Part shown: positions 53,790 through 61,076 of the stretch, piece by piece
Layout of the letters: every line of letters starts with the position of its first letter
Position numbering within the stretch: position 1 is the stretch's first letter
From: Micromonospora sp. DSM 45708
GTDB lineage: Bacteria; Actinomycetota; Actinomycetes; Mycobacteriales; Micromonosporaceae
NCBI RefSeq assembly: GCF_039566955.1
Contig: NZ_CP154796.1
Coordinates: forward strand, 1,426,001 to 1,490,000
Direction of reading: 5' to 3'
Length of the DNA: 64,000 nt
The notes under the pieces: model-generated
What the model saw: the letters and a program-made list of their open reading frames with translations, nothing else
Told to the model about the DNA's origin: nothing
The model's database searches: none
Made by a program: the position numbers and the translations under genes

Positions 53790-54158
53790 ATGCGAAGCAT
53801 CTACCCGGTTCTCCGGTACCCCGACGTCCACGCCGCCGTCGACTTCCTCCGGTCGGCGTTCGGCCTCACGGTCCACGAACTGCACTCCGGGCCCGACGGC
53901 GCGGTGCGCCACGCCCAGCTCGGTCACGGCGACGGCCTGGTCATGATCGGGCCGGGGCCCGCGCCGGCGAGCCGCCCGGCCGACGACGACTACCGCGTCT
54001 ACCTGGCGGTCGACGACGTGGACGCGCACCACCGGCAGGCCCGCGCGGCCGGCGCGGAGATTGTCCGGTCGCCGTTCGACACCGACTACGGCTCCCGCGA
54101 CTACGCCGCCCGTGACCTGGTCGGCATGGTCTGGTCGTTCGGCACGTACGGTCCCTGA
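53790..54158 (+). CDS. VOC-family protein (glyoxalase/bleomycin-resistance fold)
   Basis: 122-aa paired beta-alpha-beta-beta-beta protein. Pattern: MRSIYPVLRYPDVHAAVDFLRSAFG (start of first module), AVRHAQLGHGDGLVMIG, YRVYLAVDDVDAHHRQARAAGAEIV (second module), YGSRDYAARDLVGMVWSFG. The last segment with GSRDYAARDLVGMVWSFGTY is that of the PhnB/glyoxalase-like branch. It lies just after the AraC gene, an arrangement common for small detoxification units. Start ATG 53790 has no strong Shine-Dalgarno; CAGGCT 6-7 nt upstream may be a weak -10 box. Confidence 0.88.
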   Translation: MRSIYPVLRYPDVHAAVDFLRSAFGLTVHELHSGPDGAVRHAQLGHGDGLVMIGPGPAPASRPADDDYRVYLAVDDVDAHHRQARAAGAEIVRSPFDTDYGSRDYAARDLVGMVWSFGTYGP

Positions 54159-54194
54159 CCGACCCGGCGTCTGTTGCTCTGCGCGAGCGAGGTA

Positions 54195-54223
54195 TTGCCG
54201 TGTGTGATGGTCATGCGTACGCT
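54195..54223 (+). promoter_or_regulatory. Promoter of the DUF5753 regulator gene
   Basis: TTGCCG (54195-54200) and TACGCT (54218-54223) with a 17-bp spacer. The Shine-Dalgarno GGGAGGAG (54232-54239) and the ATG at 54243 follow, so the leader is short. Confidence 0.65.
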
Positions 54224-54242
54224 CCCACCCTGGGAGGAGCGC

Positions 54243-55142
54243 ATGCCGATGCCAGCAAGTCCGGTCGTCCGGCGGGTGCGGCTCGGCGTCGAGCTGCGCC
54301 GGCTGCGTCGCCGTGAGTCACTGACGCTCGAGCAGGTCTGCGCCCGGCTCGGCTGGGCGTCCACGTCGAAGCTGTCCCGCATCGAGCTGGGGCAGAGCCG
54401 GCCCGACCTGGCCGACGTGCTCGACCTGCTCGACGTCTACGCGGTGCCGCCGCACCAGCGCGACGATCTGATCGTCATCGCCCGCGACGCCGCCACCGGG
54501 CGTGGCTGGTCCAAGGCGCTGGGCGAGATGGGCGAGCGGCAGCGGGCGTACGCGGAGTTGGAGGCCGGCGCCGAGCGCATCGTGGAATACCAGTCGGCGC
54601 TCGTGCCGGGCCTGTTGCAGATCCCGGCGTACGTCCGGCTGCGGGTGTCGGCCGGCGCGTCGGTCGCCGACGAGGTGGACGTGGAGGCCGACGTCCGCGC
54701 CCGGGCGGTGCGCCAGGAGCTGCTGGCCCGGCCGGACCCGCCGCACTACACCGCGCTGATCGACGAGCGGGCCTGCGAGCCGGGCGGCCTGCCGACCGAG
54801 GTGTGGCGGGAGCAGCTGCGGCATCTGCTGACGCTGGCCGAGCGGTCGCACGTCACCGTCCGGGTGCTGCCGCGTGACGCCTCGTCCCGCGACGACCTGC
54901 ACCCGCTGGCGCCGTTCTCCTACTACGCCTATCCCGACCCGGACGACCCGCGCACCGTGCTGGTGGAGACGCTCACCACCGACCTGCGCCTGGTCGCCGA
55001 GGCGGATGTGGCCCGGTACGAGCAGGTGATCGAGCGGCTGCTCGTGGCGGCGCTGCCCGAGGACGCGACGGCCGAGCTGTTGGCCCGGCGGCTCGGCAGC
55101 GCGCCGGTGCCCCGGCCGCGCCACGCACCCGAGCAGGGGTGA
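54243..55142 (+). CDS. XRE/HTH regulator with DUF5753 domain
   Basis: 299-aa actinobacterial regulator. The N-terminal HTH_3 (about 15-70) reads LGVELRRLRRRESLTLEQVCARLGWASTSKLSRIELGQSRPDLADV (in pieces). The C-terminal DUF5753 domain (about 100-285) has IVEYQSALVPGLLQIPAYVRL, LLARPDPPHYTALIDERAC, HVTVRVLPRDAS and FSYYAYPDPDDPRTVLVETLT. These proteins are often paired with a small DUF397 gene and control development or antibiotic production; no DUF397 gene is present here. ATG 54243 is fixed by the Shine-Dalgarno just upstream. Confidence 0.9.
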   Translation: MPMPASPVVRRVRLGVELRRLRRRESLTLEQVCARLGWASTSKLSRIELGQSRPDLADVLDLLDVYAVPPHQRDDLIVIARDAATGRGWSKALGEMGERQRAYAELEAGAERIVEYQSALVPGLLQIPAYVRLRVSAGASVADEVDVEADVRARAVRQELLARPDPPHYTALIDERACEPGGLPTEVWREQLRHLLTLAERSHVTVRVLPRDASSRDDLHPLAPFSYYAYPDPDDPRTVLVETLTTDLRLVAEADVARYEQVIERLLVAALPEDATAELLARRLGSAPVPRPRHAPEQG

Positions 55143-55233
55143 GCGCCGCGCGCCCACCGGGCCCGGCGCCCCCGTTGCCCGTCGGGACCGGTGACCGCGC
55201 GTCGCGCGCAGGCTACGCGTGGGGTACGACAGT

Positions 55234-55527
55234 TCAGGCCGGCACGTCGACGAAGTGCTCGACCAGCGGCGGGCCGGCGAAGTACGGGCCGATCAGCCCG
55301 CGCCACCGCCCGAAGCGCTCGGTCTGCCGGAAGTTCACGTCGTGCGCCTCCACCGAGTCCCACTCGACCAGCAGCACGAACCGGGTGGGCGACTCCACCC
55401 CGCGGGTCATCCGTACCGAGCGGCAACCCTGCGCCTCGGCGAGGACCGGTCGCGCCTGCGCGTAGGCGGCGGCGAAGTCGTCCTCGTGTCCGGGCGTCAC
55501 GTCGATCAGCGCGACCTCAAGAACCAT
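55234..55527 (-). CDS. ABM-family monooxygenase-like protein
   Basis: 97-aa small dimeric alpha/beta-barrel protein of the antibiotic-biosynthesis-monooxygenase fold. It shows the family layout: MVLEVALIDVTPGHEDDFAAAYAQARPVLAEAQG, then SVRMTRGVESPTRFVLLVEWDSVEAHDVNFRQTERF and a C-terminal LIGPYFAGPPLVEHF (in pieces). ATG 55527 has GGAGG 9 nt upstream. The name is historical; most such proteins outside clusters are heme- or quinone-related or uncharacterised. Divergent from pnuC. Confidence 0.85.
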   Translation of the reverse strand: MVLEVALIDVTPGHEDDFAAAYAQARPVLAEAQGCRSVRMTRGVESPTRFVLLVEWDSVEAHDVNFRQTERFGRWRGLIGPYFAGPPLVEHFVDVPA

Positions 55528-55543
55528 GCCCGAAGCCTCCCAT

Positions 55544-55621
55544 GCCCGAGCGCCCCCGGTACGCTCCGGGGGCGCTCGGGCGGGCCACGTCTCTCCACCG
55601 AGGCACCGGCCTCCACGTGGC
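55544..55621 (+). promoter_or_regulatory. Two consecutive hairpins in the pnuC leader region
   Basis: Hairpin 1: GCCCGAGCGCCCCCGG (55544-55559) and its complement (55566-55581) form a perfect 16-bp stem with a 6-nt loop. Hairpin 2: GCCACGT (55584-55590) with ACGTGGC (55615-55621), and AGGC/GCCT inside. They lie between the divergent ABM and pnuC starts, ending 10 nt before the pnuC Shine-Dalgarno. If transcribed with pnuC they could be an attenuator or a ligand-binding leader; no known NAD riboswitch class is matched with confidence. Confidence 0.55.
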
Positions 55622-55647
55622 ACCGGCGGCGGGGGAGGAACACCCAC

Positions 55648-56301
55648 ATGCTCGACTGGCTCACCGGCACCGCGTTCACCGCGTTCGGCGTCGGCACCAC
55701 CTGGGCCGAGCTGCTCGGCTTCGTCACGGGCGTGGTCAACGTCTGGCTGGTCGCCCGCCAGCACATCGCGAACTGGGCCGTCGGCATCGCCAACGTGCTG
55801 CTGCTGATGGTGCTGTTCTGGACCGCCGGCCTGTACGCCGACGCCGGCCTGCAACTGGTCTACGTGGCACTCGGGGTCTACGGCTGGTGGCACTGGCTGT
55901 TCGGCGGCGCCCGGCGCAGCCGGCTCACGGTGGCCCGTACCGGTCGGCGGGAGTGGTGGGCGCTGGGCCTGGCCGGGCTGCTGCTCACCGCCGGGCTGTG
56001 GGCGTTGCTGGACCGGGCCACCGACTCGACCGTCCCGCTGGCCGACGCGGTCACCACCGCGTTGTCGCTGCTGGCCACCTACGGCCAGACCCGCAAGCTG
56101 GTGGAGAGCTGGTGGCTGTGGATCGCCGCCGACCTGGTCTACATCCCGCTCTACGCGTACAAGGGGCTGTGGCTGACCGGCGGCCTGTACCTGATCTTCC
56201 TGGCCCTCTGCGTGGTGGGGTTGCGGGCCTGGCGGGCGGACCTGCGCCGGCGGGCGGCGACCACGCCGGTGCCACCCGGTCCGGCGCCGGTGGCGGCGTG
56301 A
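55648..56301 (+). CDS. pnuC: PnuC-type nicotinamide riboside transporter
   Basis: 217-aa membrane protein with seven predicted helices, importing nicotinamide riboside by facilitated diffusion. ATG 55648 follows GGGGGAGG. Family stretches: ELLGFVTGVVNVWLVARQHIANWAVGIANVLL, YADAGLQLVYVALGVYGWWHWL (the conserved YGWW), and ATYGQTRKLVESWWLWIAADLVYIPLYAYKGLW (all in pieces), which hold the substrate-stacking Trp residues. Its TGA stop overlaps a GTG (GTGA at 56298-56301), which is the first junction of a 59-bp tandem repeat leading to nadR. Substrate phosphorylation by NadR traps it in the cell. Confidence 0.93.
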   Translation: MLDWLTGTAFTAFGVGTTWAELLGFVTGVVNVWLVARQHIANWAVGIANVLLLMVLFWTAGLYADAGLQLVYVALGVYGWWHWLFGGARRSRLTVARTGRREWWALGLAGLLLTAGLWALLDRATDSTVPLADAVTTALSLLATYGQTRKLVESWWLWIAADLVYIPLYAYKGLWLTGGLYLIFLALCVVGLRAWRADLRRRAATTPVPPGPAPVAA

Positions 56302-56425
56302 GCGCGAGGAGTGAGTCGGGTTTGCGAGCCCCGCAGTCGCGAACTCTGGTGGCGGCGTGAGCGCGAGGAGTGAGTCGGGTTTGCGAGCCCCGCAGTCGCG
56401 AATTCTGGTGGCGGCGTGAGCGCGA
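56289..56425 (+). repeat. 59-bp tandem repeat linking pnuC to nadR through coupled mini-ORFs
   Basis: Unit starts are at 56289, 56348 and 56407 (59 bp apart); two full copies and 19 bp of a third. Each unit begins GGTGGCGGCGTGAGCGCGA. The GTGA in each is a stop/start overlap: GTG at 56298, 56357 and 56416. Reading from the first or second GTG gives a 20-codon ORF (MSARSESG...LVAA) that ends at the TGA overlapping the next GTG. So ribosomes leaving pnuC could pass two mini-ORFs to reach nadR. Copies differ at one base (AACTCT versus AATTCT). Confidence 0.9.
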
Positions 56426-57504
56426 CCGGGCCGGGCCCGCGACGGTTCCGGCACGGCCTGGTGGTCGGCAAGTTCTACCCGCCGCACGCCGGGCACCACG
56501 CGCTCGTCGAGGCCGCCGCGGCCCGCTGCGCGGCGGTGACCGTGGTGGTGGCGCCGTCCCGGCGCGAGTCGATCCCGCTGGACCTGCGGCTGGCCTGGCT
56601 GCGTGAGGTCCACGCCGGCACCCCGTGGGTGCGGTTCGTCGGCCGCCACGACGACCACCCGGTCGACTACGCCGACCCGGCGGTCTGGGATCTGCACTGC
56701 GCGGTGTTCGCCGACGCGCTGGGCGGCGAGCGGGTGGACGCCGTCTTCTCCTCCGAGGCGTACGGCGAGGAACTGGCCCGCCGGTTCGGCGCGGTCGCGG
56801 TCGGCGTGGATCCGCAGCGGCGGGCGGTGCCGGTCTCCGGCACGGCGGTGCGCGCGGACCCGGCGGCGCACTGGCGGTGGTTGAGCGCGCCGCTGCGGGC
56901 GTGGCTGGTCCGCCGCGTGGTGGTGGTCGGCGCGGAGTCCACCGGCACCACGACCATGGCGCGGGCGCTCGCCGAGCGCTTCCGCACCGCCTGGGTGCCC
57001 GAGTACGGCCGCGAGCTGACCGCGCGCAAACTCGCCGCGCTGCGCCGCTCCCGGCCGGACGCGACCGTCTTCGACGTCACGTGGGACCGGGACGACTTCG
57101 TCGAGGTGGTGCGCGAGCAGCAGGCCGCCGAGGACGCCGCGGCGCGGGTCAGCGGCCCGCTGCTGTTCTGCGACACCGACGCCCGGGCCACCGCGATCTG
57201 GGAGGAGCGCTACCTGGGGTCGTCGTCGGCGGAGGTCCGCGCCGCCGCCCGCCGGCCGGCGCTCTATCTGCTCACCACCCACGAGGGGGTGCCCTTCGCC
57301 GACGACGGCCTGCGCGACGGGGAGCACCTGCGGGCGTGGATGACCGGCCGGTTCCGTGCGGAGCTGGCCGGGAGCGGGGTGCCGGTGGTCGAGTTGCGCG
57401 GAACGCACGAGGAGCGGCTGGCCGCCGCGGTCGCCGCCGGCGAGGATCTGCTCGCTGCCGGGTGGGCGTTCGCCGACCCGGTGCTGCCGCCCCCTGAGGG
57501 GTGA
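56416..57504 (+). CDS. nadR: NadR-like bifunctional NMN adenylyltransferase / ribosylnicotinamide kinase
   Basis: 362-aa enzyme of NAD salvage. Residues about 10-165 form the NMN adenylyltransferase: GLVVGKFYPPHAGHHALVEAA with the HxGH motif, and a late VSGTAVRADPAAHWRWL (ISGTxVR-type motif). Residues about 170-345 are the ribosylnicotinamide kinase: VVVVGAESTGTTTMARALAERF, EYGRELT, LLFCDTDARATAIW and LYLLTTHEGVPFADDGLRDGE. The Walker A lysine position is Thr (GAESTGTTT). No N-terminal repressor HTH as in Salmonella NadR. GTG 56416 is the third junction of the 59-bp repeat. Works with PnuC. Confidence 0.92.
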   Translation: MSATGPGPRRFRHGLVVGKFYPPHAGHHALVEAAAARCAAVTVVVAPSRRESIPLDLRLAWLREVHAGTPWVRFVGRHDDHPVDYADPAVWDLHCAVFADALGGERVDAVFSSEAYGEELARRFGAVAVGVDPQRRAVPVSGTAVRADPAAHWRWLSAPLRAWLVRRVVVVGAESTGTTTMARALAERFRTAWVPEYGRELTARKLAALRRSRPDATVFDVTWDRDDFVEVVREQQAAEDAAARVSGPLLFCDTDARATAIWEERYLGSSSAEVRAAARRPALYLLTTHEGVPFADDGLRDGEHLRAWMTGRFRAELAGSGVPVVELRGTHEERLAAAVAAGEDLLAAGWAFADPVLPPPEG

Positions 57505-57707
57505 GTGCCGGGGCCATCGGACGAGGTGAGTCGTCTCTGCTCTCAGCTTGGAAGGGCAGCCGCAGGCAGCCCTGGGCACCGGCCGCCGCCGACCGAGACG
57601 CAAGGCTAGCCTCCTAGGACGGGGCGCGAAGGCGTGAGGCGCGGCACGTGATGACGGCAGATCGGCGCCCGGAGATGCGCTACCGGGGCGGGATGGTGAA
57701 CAATGGC

Positions 57708-57836
57708 GGCCGAGGAGGGGAGTATTCCCCCGCGACGGAGTCGTCAGCACGGAAGAGCGCCAGCATTTCCCGGTCGCTCGACCCGGCTCCGTCGGTCGGA
57801 GTCCACCCGGGCCCCGGCGGAAGAGACCTCCGACAG
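57708..57836 (+). ncRNA. Candidate yybP-ykoY manganese riboswitch
   Basis: The TerC leader carries the class hallmarks: GGGGAGTA (57717-57724) following GGCCGAGGA, an internal GTCGTCA (57740-57746), and at the 3' side GAAGAGACCTCCGAC, whose CCTCCGAC can close a P1 stem with GGCCGAGGAG using G-U pairs. Length and placement fit; the TerC/YkoY family is a classic target of Mn-sensing. In the gap 57505-57919 the part before 57708 has short inverted repeats (AGGCTAGCCT at about 57604) but nothing I recognise. Confidence 0.72.
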
Positions 57837-57919
57837 TCACCACAGTCAGCGTCGACGCACCCCGGCCCCACACCCGGCGTACGGTGTGCCCGACGCTGCG
57901 TGTCTGCCGGAGGATGGAT

Positions 57920-58918
57920 TTGAACGTGTCCGCATTGGTGTGGGCGGTAACCCTGACCGCGATGATCGCGGTCCTGCTCGCCGACCTGTTCATCATCGGC
58001 CGCCGCCCGCACGAGCCCAGCGTCCGCGAGTCCAGCCTGTGGGTCGGCTTCTACGTGGTGCTGGCGTTGCTCTTCGGCGTGGTGCTCTGGGTGACGGCCG
58101 GCCCGAGCGTGGCCGGCCAGTTCTACACCGGCTGGCTCACCGAGTACAGCCTCTCGGTGGACAACCTCTTCGTCTTCGTGATCATCATGGCCCGCTTCGG
58201 GGTGCCCCGGCAGTACCAGCAGAAGGTGCTGCTCGTCGGCATCCTGCTGGCGCTGGTCATGCGTGGTGGGTTCATCGCGGCCGGCGCGGCGTTGATCTCC
58301 CAGTTCTCCTGGGTGTTCTACATCTTCGGCGCGTTCCTGATCTACACCGCGGTGAACCTGGCCCGGCAGGGCGAGCCGGACGAGGACGAGTTCAGCGAGA
58401 ACCTGCTGATCCGGTGGAGCCGCAAGGCGCTGCCGCTGTCCCGCGACTTCGACGGTGCGAAGATGACCACCCGGGAGAGCGGGCGGCGACTGTTCACCCC
58501 GATGCTGATCGTGATGATCGCGATCGGCACCACCGACCTCATCTTCGCGCTCGACTCGATCCCGGCGATCTTCGGCATCACCCAGGAGCCGTACCTGGTG
58601 TTCACCGCGAACGTCTTCGCGCTGATGGGGCTGCGGCAGCTCTACTTCCTGCTGGGCGGTCTGCTGGACCGGCTCATCTATCTCAGCTACGGGCTGGCCG
58701 TGGTGCTCGGCTTCATCGGCGTGAAGCTGGTCCTGGAGGCGTTGGCCGACAACAACCTGCCGTTCATCAACGGCGGCGAGCACGTGGGTTGGGCGCCGCA
58801 CATCCCGATCTGGCTCTCGCTGACCGTCATCCTCGGCACCCTGGCCGTGGCCACGGTGGCCAGCCTGGCCAAGTCGTCGCGGGACCGGCGTCACGAACTG
58901 GCCGAGGCGCGTCGCTGA
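57920..58918 (+). CDS. TerC/Alx-family membrane protein (probable Mn exporter)
   Basis: 332-aa protein with about nine membrane helices. TTG 57920 is favoured by GGAGG at 57909-57913 (6-nt spacing); ATG 57914 would directly touch the Shine-Dalgarno. Family signatures: LADLFIIGRRPHEPSVRESS, WLTEYSLSVDNLFVFVIIMARFGVPRQYQQKVLLVGI (pieces), and GTTDLIFALDSIPAIFGITQEPYLVFTANVFALMGLRQLYFLL (pieces); the acidic residues in SVDNLF and FALDSIP are the likely metal ligands. The upstream yybP-ykoY-type element predicts induction by excess Mn(II). Annotated in some genomes as tellurium resistance protein. Confidence 0.92.
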   Translation: MNVSALVWAVTLTAMIAVLLADLFIIGRRPHEPSVRESSLWVGFYVVLALLFGVVLWVTAGPSVAGQFYTGWLTEYSLSVDNLFVFVIIMARFGVPRQYQQKVLLVGILLALVMRGGFIAAGAALISQFSWVFYIFGAFLIYTAVNLARQGEPDEDEFSENLLIRWSRKALPLSRDFDGAKMTTRESGRRLFTPMLIVMIAIGTTDLIFALDSIPAIFGITQEPYLVFTANVFALMGLRQLYFLLGGLLDRLIYLSYGLAVVLGFIGVKLVLEALADNNLPFINGGEHVGWAPHIPIWLSLTVILGTLAVATVASLAKSSRDRRHELAEARR

Positions 58919-58961
58919 CCTCACCGGGTGTCCGGGGCGGTCTCCGCCCCGGACACCCGGG

Positions 58962-59879
58962 TCAGACGCGGTGCGCGCCGACCAGGGTGGCGACCCGGTC
59001 CGGGGGCAGTTCCTCCTCGACCACCCGGCGGGTGAGGTAGCAGGCGTGCAGCATCCGGCGTCGGCCGTCGTGCGGCTCGGCCGTGACGATCCCGACGTGG
59101 TGGATGCGCCGGCCGGGGCGGGCGAAGAAGTAGAGGTCCCCGGGGCGCTCGTCGTCCAGCGCCAGCGGCGTGGTCGCCTCGGCCTGGTCGTCCGCGTCGC
59201 GGGGCAGCGTGACGCCGTACCGCCGCCAGGCCAGGTGCACCAGCCCGGAGCAGTCGATGCCGTCGGTGGACAGGCCGCCCCAGACGTAGACCAGGTCCCG
59301 CAGCCGCTCGGCAACCGCCAGCACCTCCTTGGCCTCGGGCCGCTCGGCGGGCAGCGGCACCAGGTCGCCCTCCGGGGCCCAGAGCGGATCGGCCCGCCCG
59401 GGCCCCCGGACCGGCCGCCAGCCGTCCGTCGGCCGCCCGGCGGAGATGAGGCGGGTGCCCAGGACCACCCCGGCGAGCGCCGGCGGCCCACCGGTGGCCT
59501 CGTGCAGCGTGGTCCGGCGGACGTCGACCACCAGCGCGGGCGCGGTCGGCCCGGCGTCGGCGGGCGCGGCGAGGTGGGCCGCCCGCATCCAGCCCGGGTA
59601 GCCGCGGGGGTCCAGCTTGGCGGCGGGCTGCCCGAGGGCGACCACCCGGACCCAGCCGTCCGGCCCGGCGCCGGTGACCAGCACCGGTTCGCCGAGCAGC
59701 AACTGCGTCAGGACGCAGTCGCCGACCCACTGGTCGCGATCCATCCCGGCGACCCAGGCGGCGACGTCGGGGCAGTCGCGCAGGGCGGGCTCGTCGGTCG
59801 GACGGACCGCGTCGGGGTCTGTCCACAGGGTCGCCACCGGGACTCGTACGACGGCCCGGTGGCCCGGTTGAGGCGCCAT
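58962..59879 (-). CDS. NlpC/P60 endopeptidase, YkfC-like
   Basis: 305-aa cysteine peptidase cleaving gamma-D-Glu-diamino acid bonds in muropeptides. The N-terminal 180 residues contain two SH3b-like domains (VRVPVATLWTDPDAVRP..., ALVVDVRRTTLHEA...). The C-terminal NlpC/P60 domain has catalytic Cys in WGGLSTDGIDCSGLVHLAWRRYG (split), His in RRIHHVGIV and a third His in RMLHACYL. There is no signal peptide, so it acts in the cytosol on recycled peptides. ATG 59879 has GGAGG upstream. It lies 56 bp after the epimerase gene on the same strand, as ykfC follows ykfB in Bacillus. Confidence 0.9.
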   Translation of the reverse strand: MAPQPGHRAVVRVPVATLWTDPDAVRPTDEPALRDCPDVAAWVAGMDRDQWVGDCVLTQLLLGEPVLVTGAGPDGWVRVVALGQPAAKLDPRGYPGWMRAAHLAAPADAGPTAPALVVDVRRTTLHEATGGPPALAGVVLGTRLISAGRPTDGWRPVRGPGRADPLWAPEGDLVPLPAERPEAKEVLAVAERLRDLVYVWGGLSTDGIDCSGLVHLAWRRYGVTLPRDADDQAEATTPLALDDERPGDLYFFARPGRRIHHVGIVTAEPHDGRRRMLHACYLTRRVVEEELPPDRVATLVGAHRV

Positions 59880-59935
59880 CCGCACCCCTCCTCCCACGCT
59901 CCTGTGGGCGACCCTATGAAAAAATCCACCGTCAC

Positions 59936-61033
59936 TCAACCGCGGCGCTGAACCTTAGCTTCATTCACGTCGGCGATGCCGAGCCCCGGAGCGTCCGGCA
60001 GCAGCACGTCCGCGCCCTCGTACCGGAGCCCGCCGGTCACCGGCGACCAGGCGAGCCACCAGGCGGCATCGAGATCCGACACGGCCGTGGTGCCGTGGGC
60101 GGCGGCCAGGCTGGCCGCCGCGCCCACGCCGACCGGACCCTCCATCATCGAGCCGACGATCGTGCCCATGCCGTGCGCGGCGGCCAGGTCGAGCAGCGTG
60201 CGGGCCGGTTGCAGGCCCCCGCACTTGGCCAGCTTCACGTTGACCATGTCGGCCGCCCGACGCCGGATCACCTCGACCAGGTCGCGTACGTCGAAGACCG
60301 ACTCGTCGGCGAGGATCGGCACCGCCACCCGGTCGCTGACCCAGGCCAGCCCGTCCAGGTCCCGGCGGTGCACCGGCTGTTCGACCAGCTCGACGTCGAG
60401 CCCGGCGTCCTCGATGCCACGGATCACCCGGACCGCCTCGCGCGGCGTCCAGCCCTGGTTGGCGTCCAGCCGGATCCGCGCGTCCGGGCCGACGGCGGAA
60501 CGCACCGCGCGGACCCGGTCCAGATCGCCCCGGGCGTCGGTGCCGACCTTGAGCTTCAGCACCGTGAAACCCTCGGCCCGCCGCCGGCCGGCCGCCGCGG
60601 CCAGGTCGACCGCGTCGCCGGCGGCCAGCGTGACATCCGTCGGGACGCGCAGCGCGGTGCCGCCGAGCAGCCGCACCAGGGGTACGCCGAGCCGCCGCGC
60701 GGCCAGGTCGTGCAGCGCCACGTCGACGGCCGCCTTCGCCGACTCGTTGCCCACCACGGCCCGGCGCACCTGCCCGCAGCGGGCCTGGAGGTCGTCCGCG
60801 TCGCGTCCGGTCAGCAGCGGGGCGAGCAGTTCGCGGACGCACGCCTCGGCGCCGCCGATCGACGCGCCGGTGACCTGCCAGACCTGCGGGGCCTCGCCGA
60901 ACCCGGACCGGCCGTCGCTGTCGATCACCTCGACGATCAGGGTCTCCACGGTGGTGGTGCTGCGCAGCGCGGTGACGAACGGGGTGTGTAAGGGGGCCGA
61001 GAGCCGGTAGGTGCGTACCGCCGCGATCGTCAT
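59936..61033 (-). CDS. Dipeptide epimerase, YkfB/AEE type (enolase superfamily)
   Basis: 365-aa metal-dependent epimerase, probably L-Ala-D/L-Glu. N-terminal capping domain TIAAVRTYRLSAPLHTPFVTALRSTTTVETLIVEV (pieces); barrel with KxK base LKLKVG, metal ligands in RIRLDANQGW, VELVEQPV and ILADESV, the second lysine in VKLAKCGG, and MMEGPVGVGAAASLAAAHG near the end. These fit the dipeptide-epimerase branch of the muconate-lactonizing group. A TAGGGT box 7 nt before ATG 61033 with no Shine-Dalgarno suggests a leaderless transcript. It pairs with the NlpC/P60 gene downstream for reuse of murein tripeptides. Confidence 0.9.
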   Translation of the reverse strand: MTIAAVRTYRLSAPLHTPFVTALRSTTTVETLIVEVIDSDGRSGFGEAPQVWQVTGASIGGAEACVRELLAPLLTGRDADDLQARCGQVRRAVVGNESAKAAVDVALHDLAARRLGVPLVRLLGGTALRVPTDVTLAAGDAVDLAAAAGRRRAEGFTVLKLKVGTDARGDLDRVRAVRSAVGPDARIRLDANQGWTPREAVRVIRGIEDAGLDVELVEQPVHRRDLDGLAWVSDRVAVPILADESVFDVRDLVEVIRRRAADMVNVKLAKCGGLQPARTLLDLAAAHGMGTIVGSMMEGPVGVGAAASLAAAHGTTAVSDLDAAWWLAWSPVTGGLRYEGADVLLPDAPGLGIADVNEAKVQRRG

Positions 61034-61076
61034 GTGGGGCACCCTATAGGCACTGACGGCGAGCAGGGGAGGGCCG

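Noticed and set aside
55234..55527. A biosynthetic gene cluster, suggested by the antibiotic-monooxygenase-type protein
   Set aside because: No synthase or tailoring genes accompany it; the fold is common outside clusters.
56289..56425. CRISPR-like repeat
   Set aside because: The units are in direct tandem without spacers, and no cas gene is near.
55234..57996. A 920-codon minus-strand frame covering nadR, pnuC and the ABM gene
   Set aside because: Only its last 97 codons (the ABM protein) are real; the rest is opposite well-supported genes.
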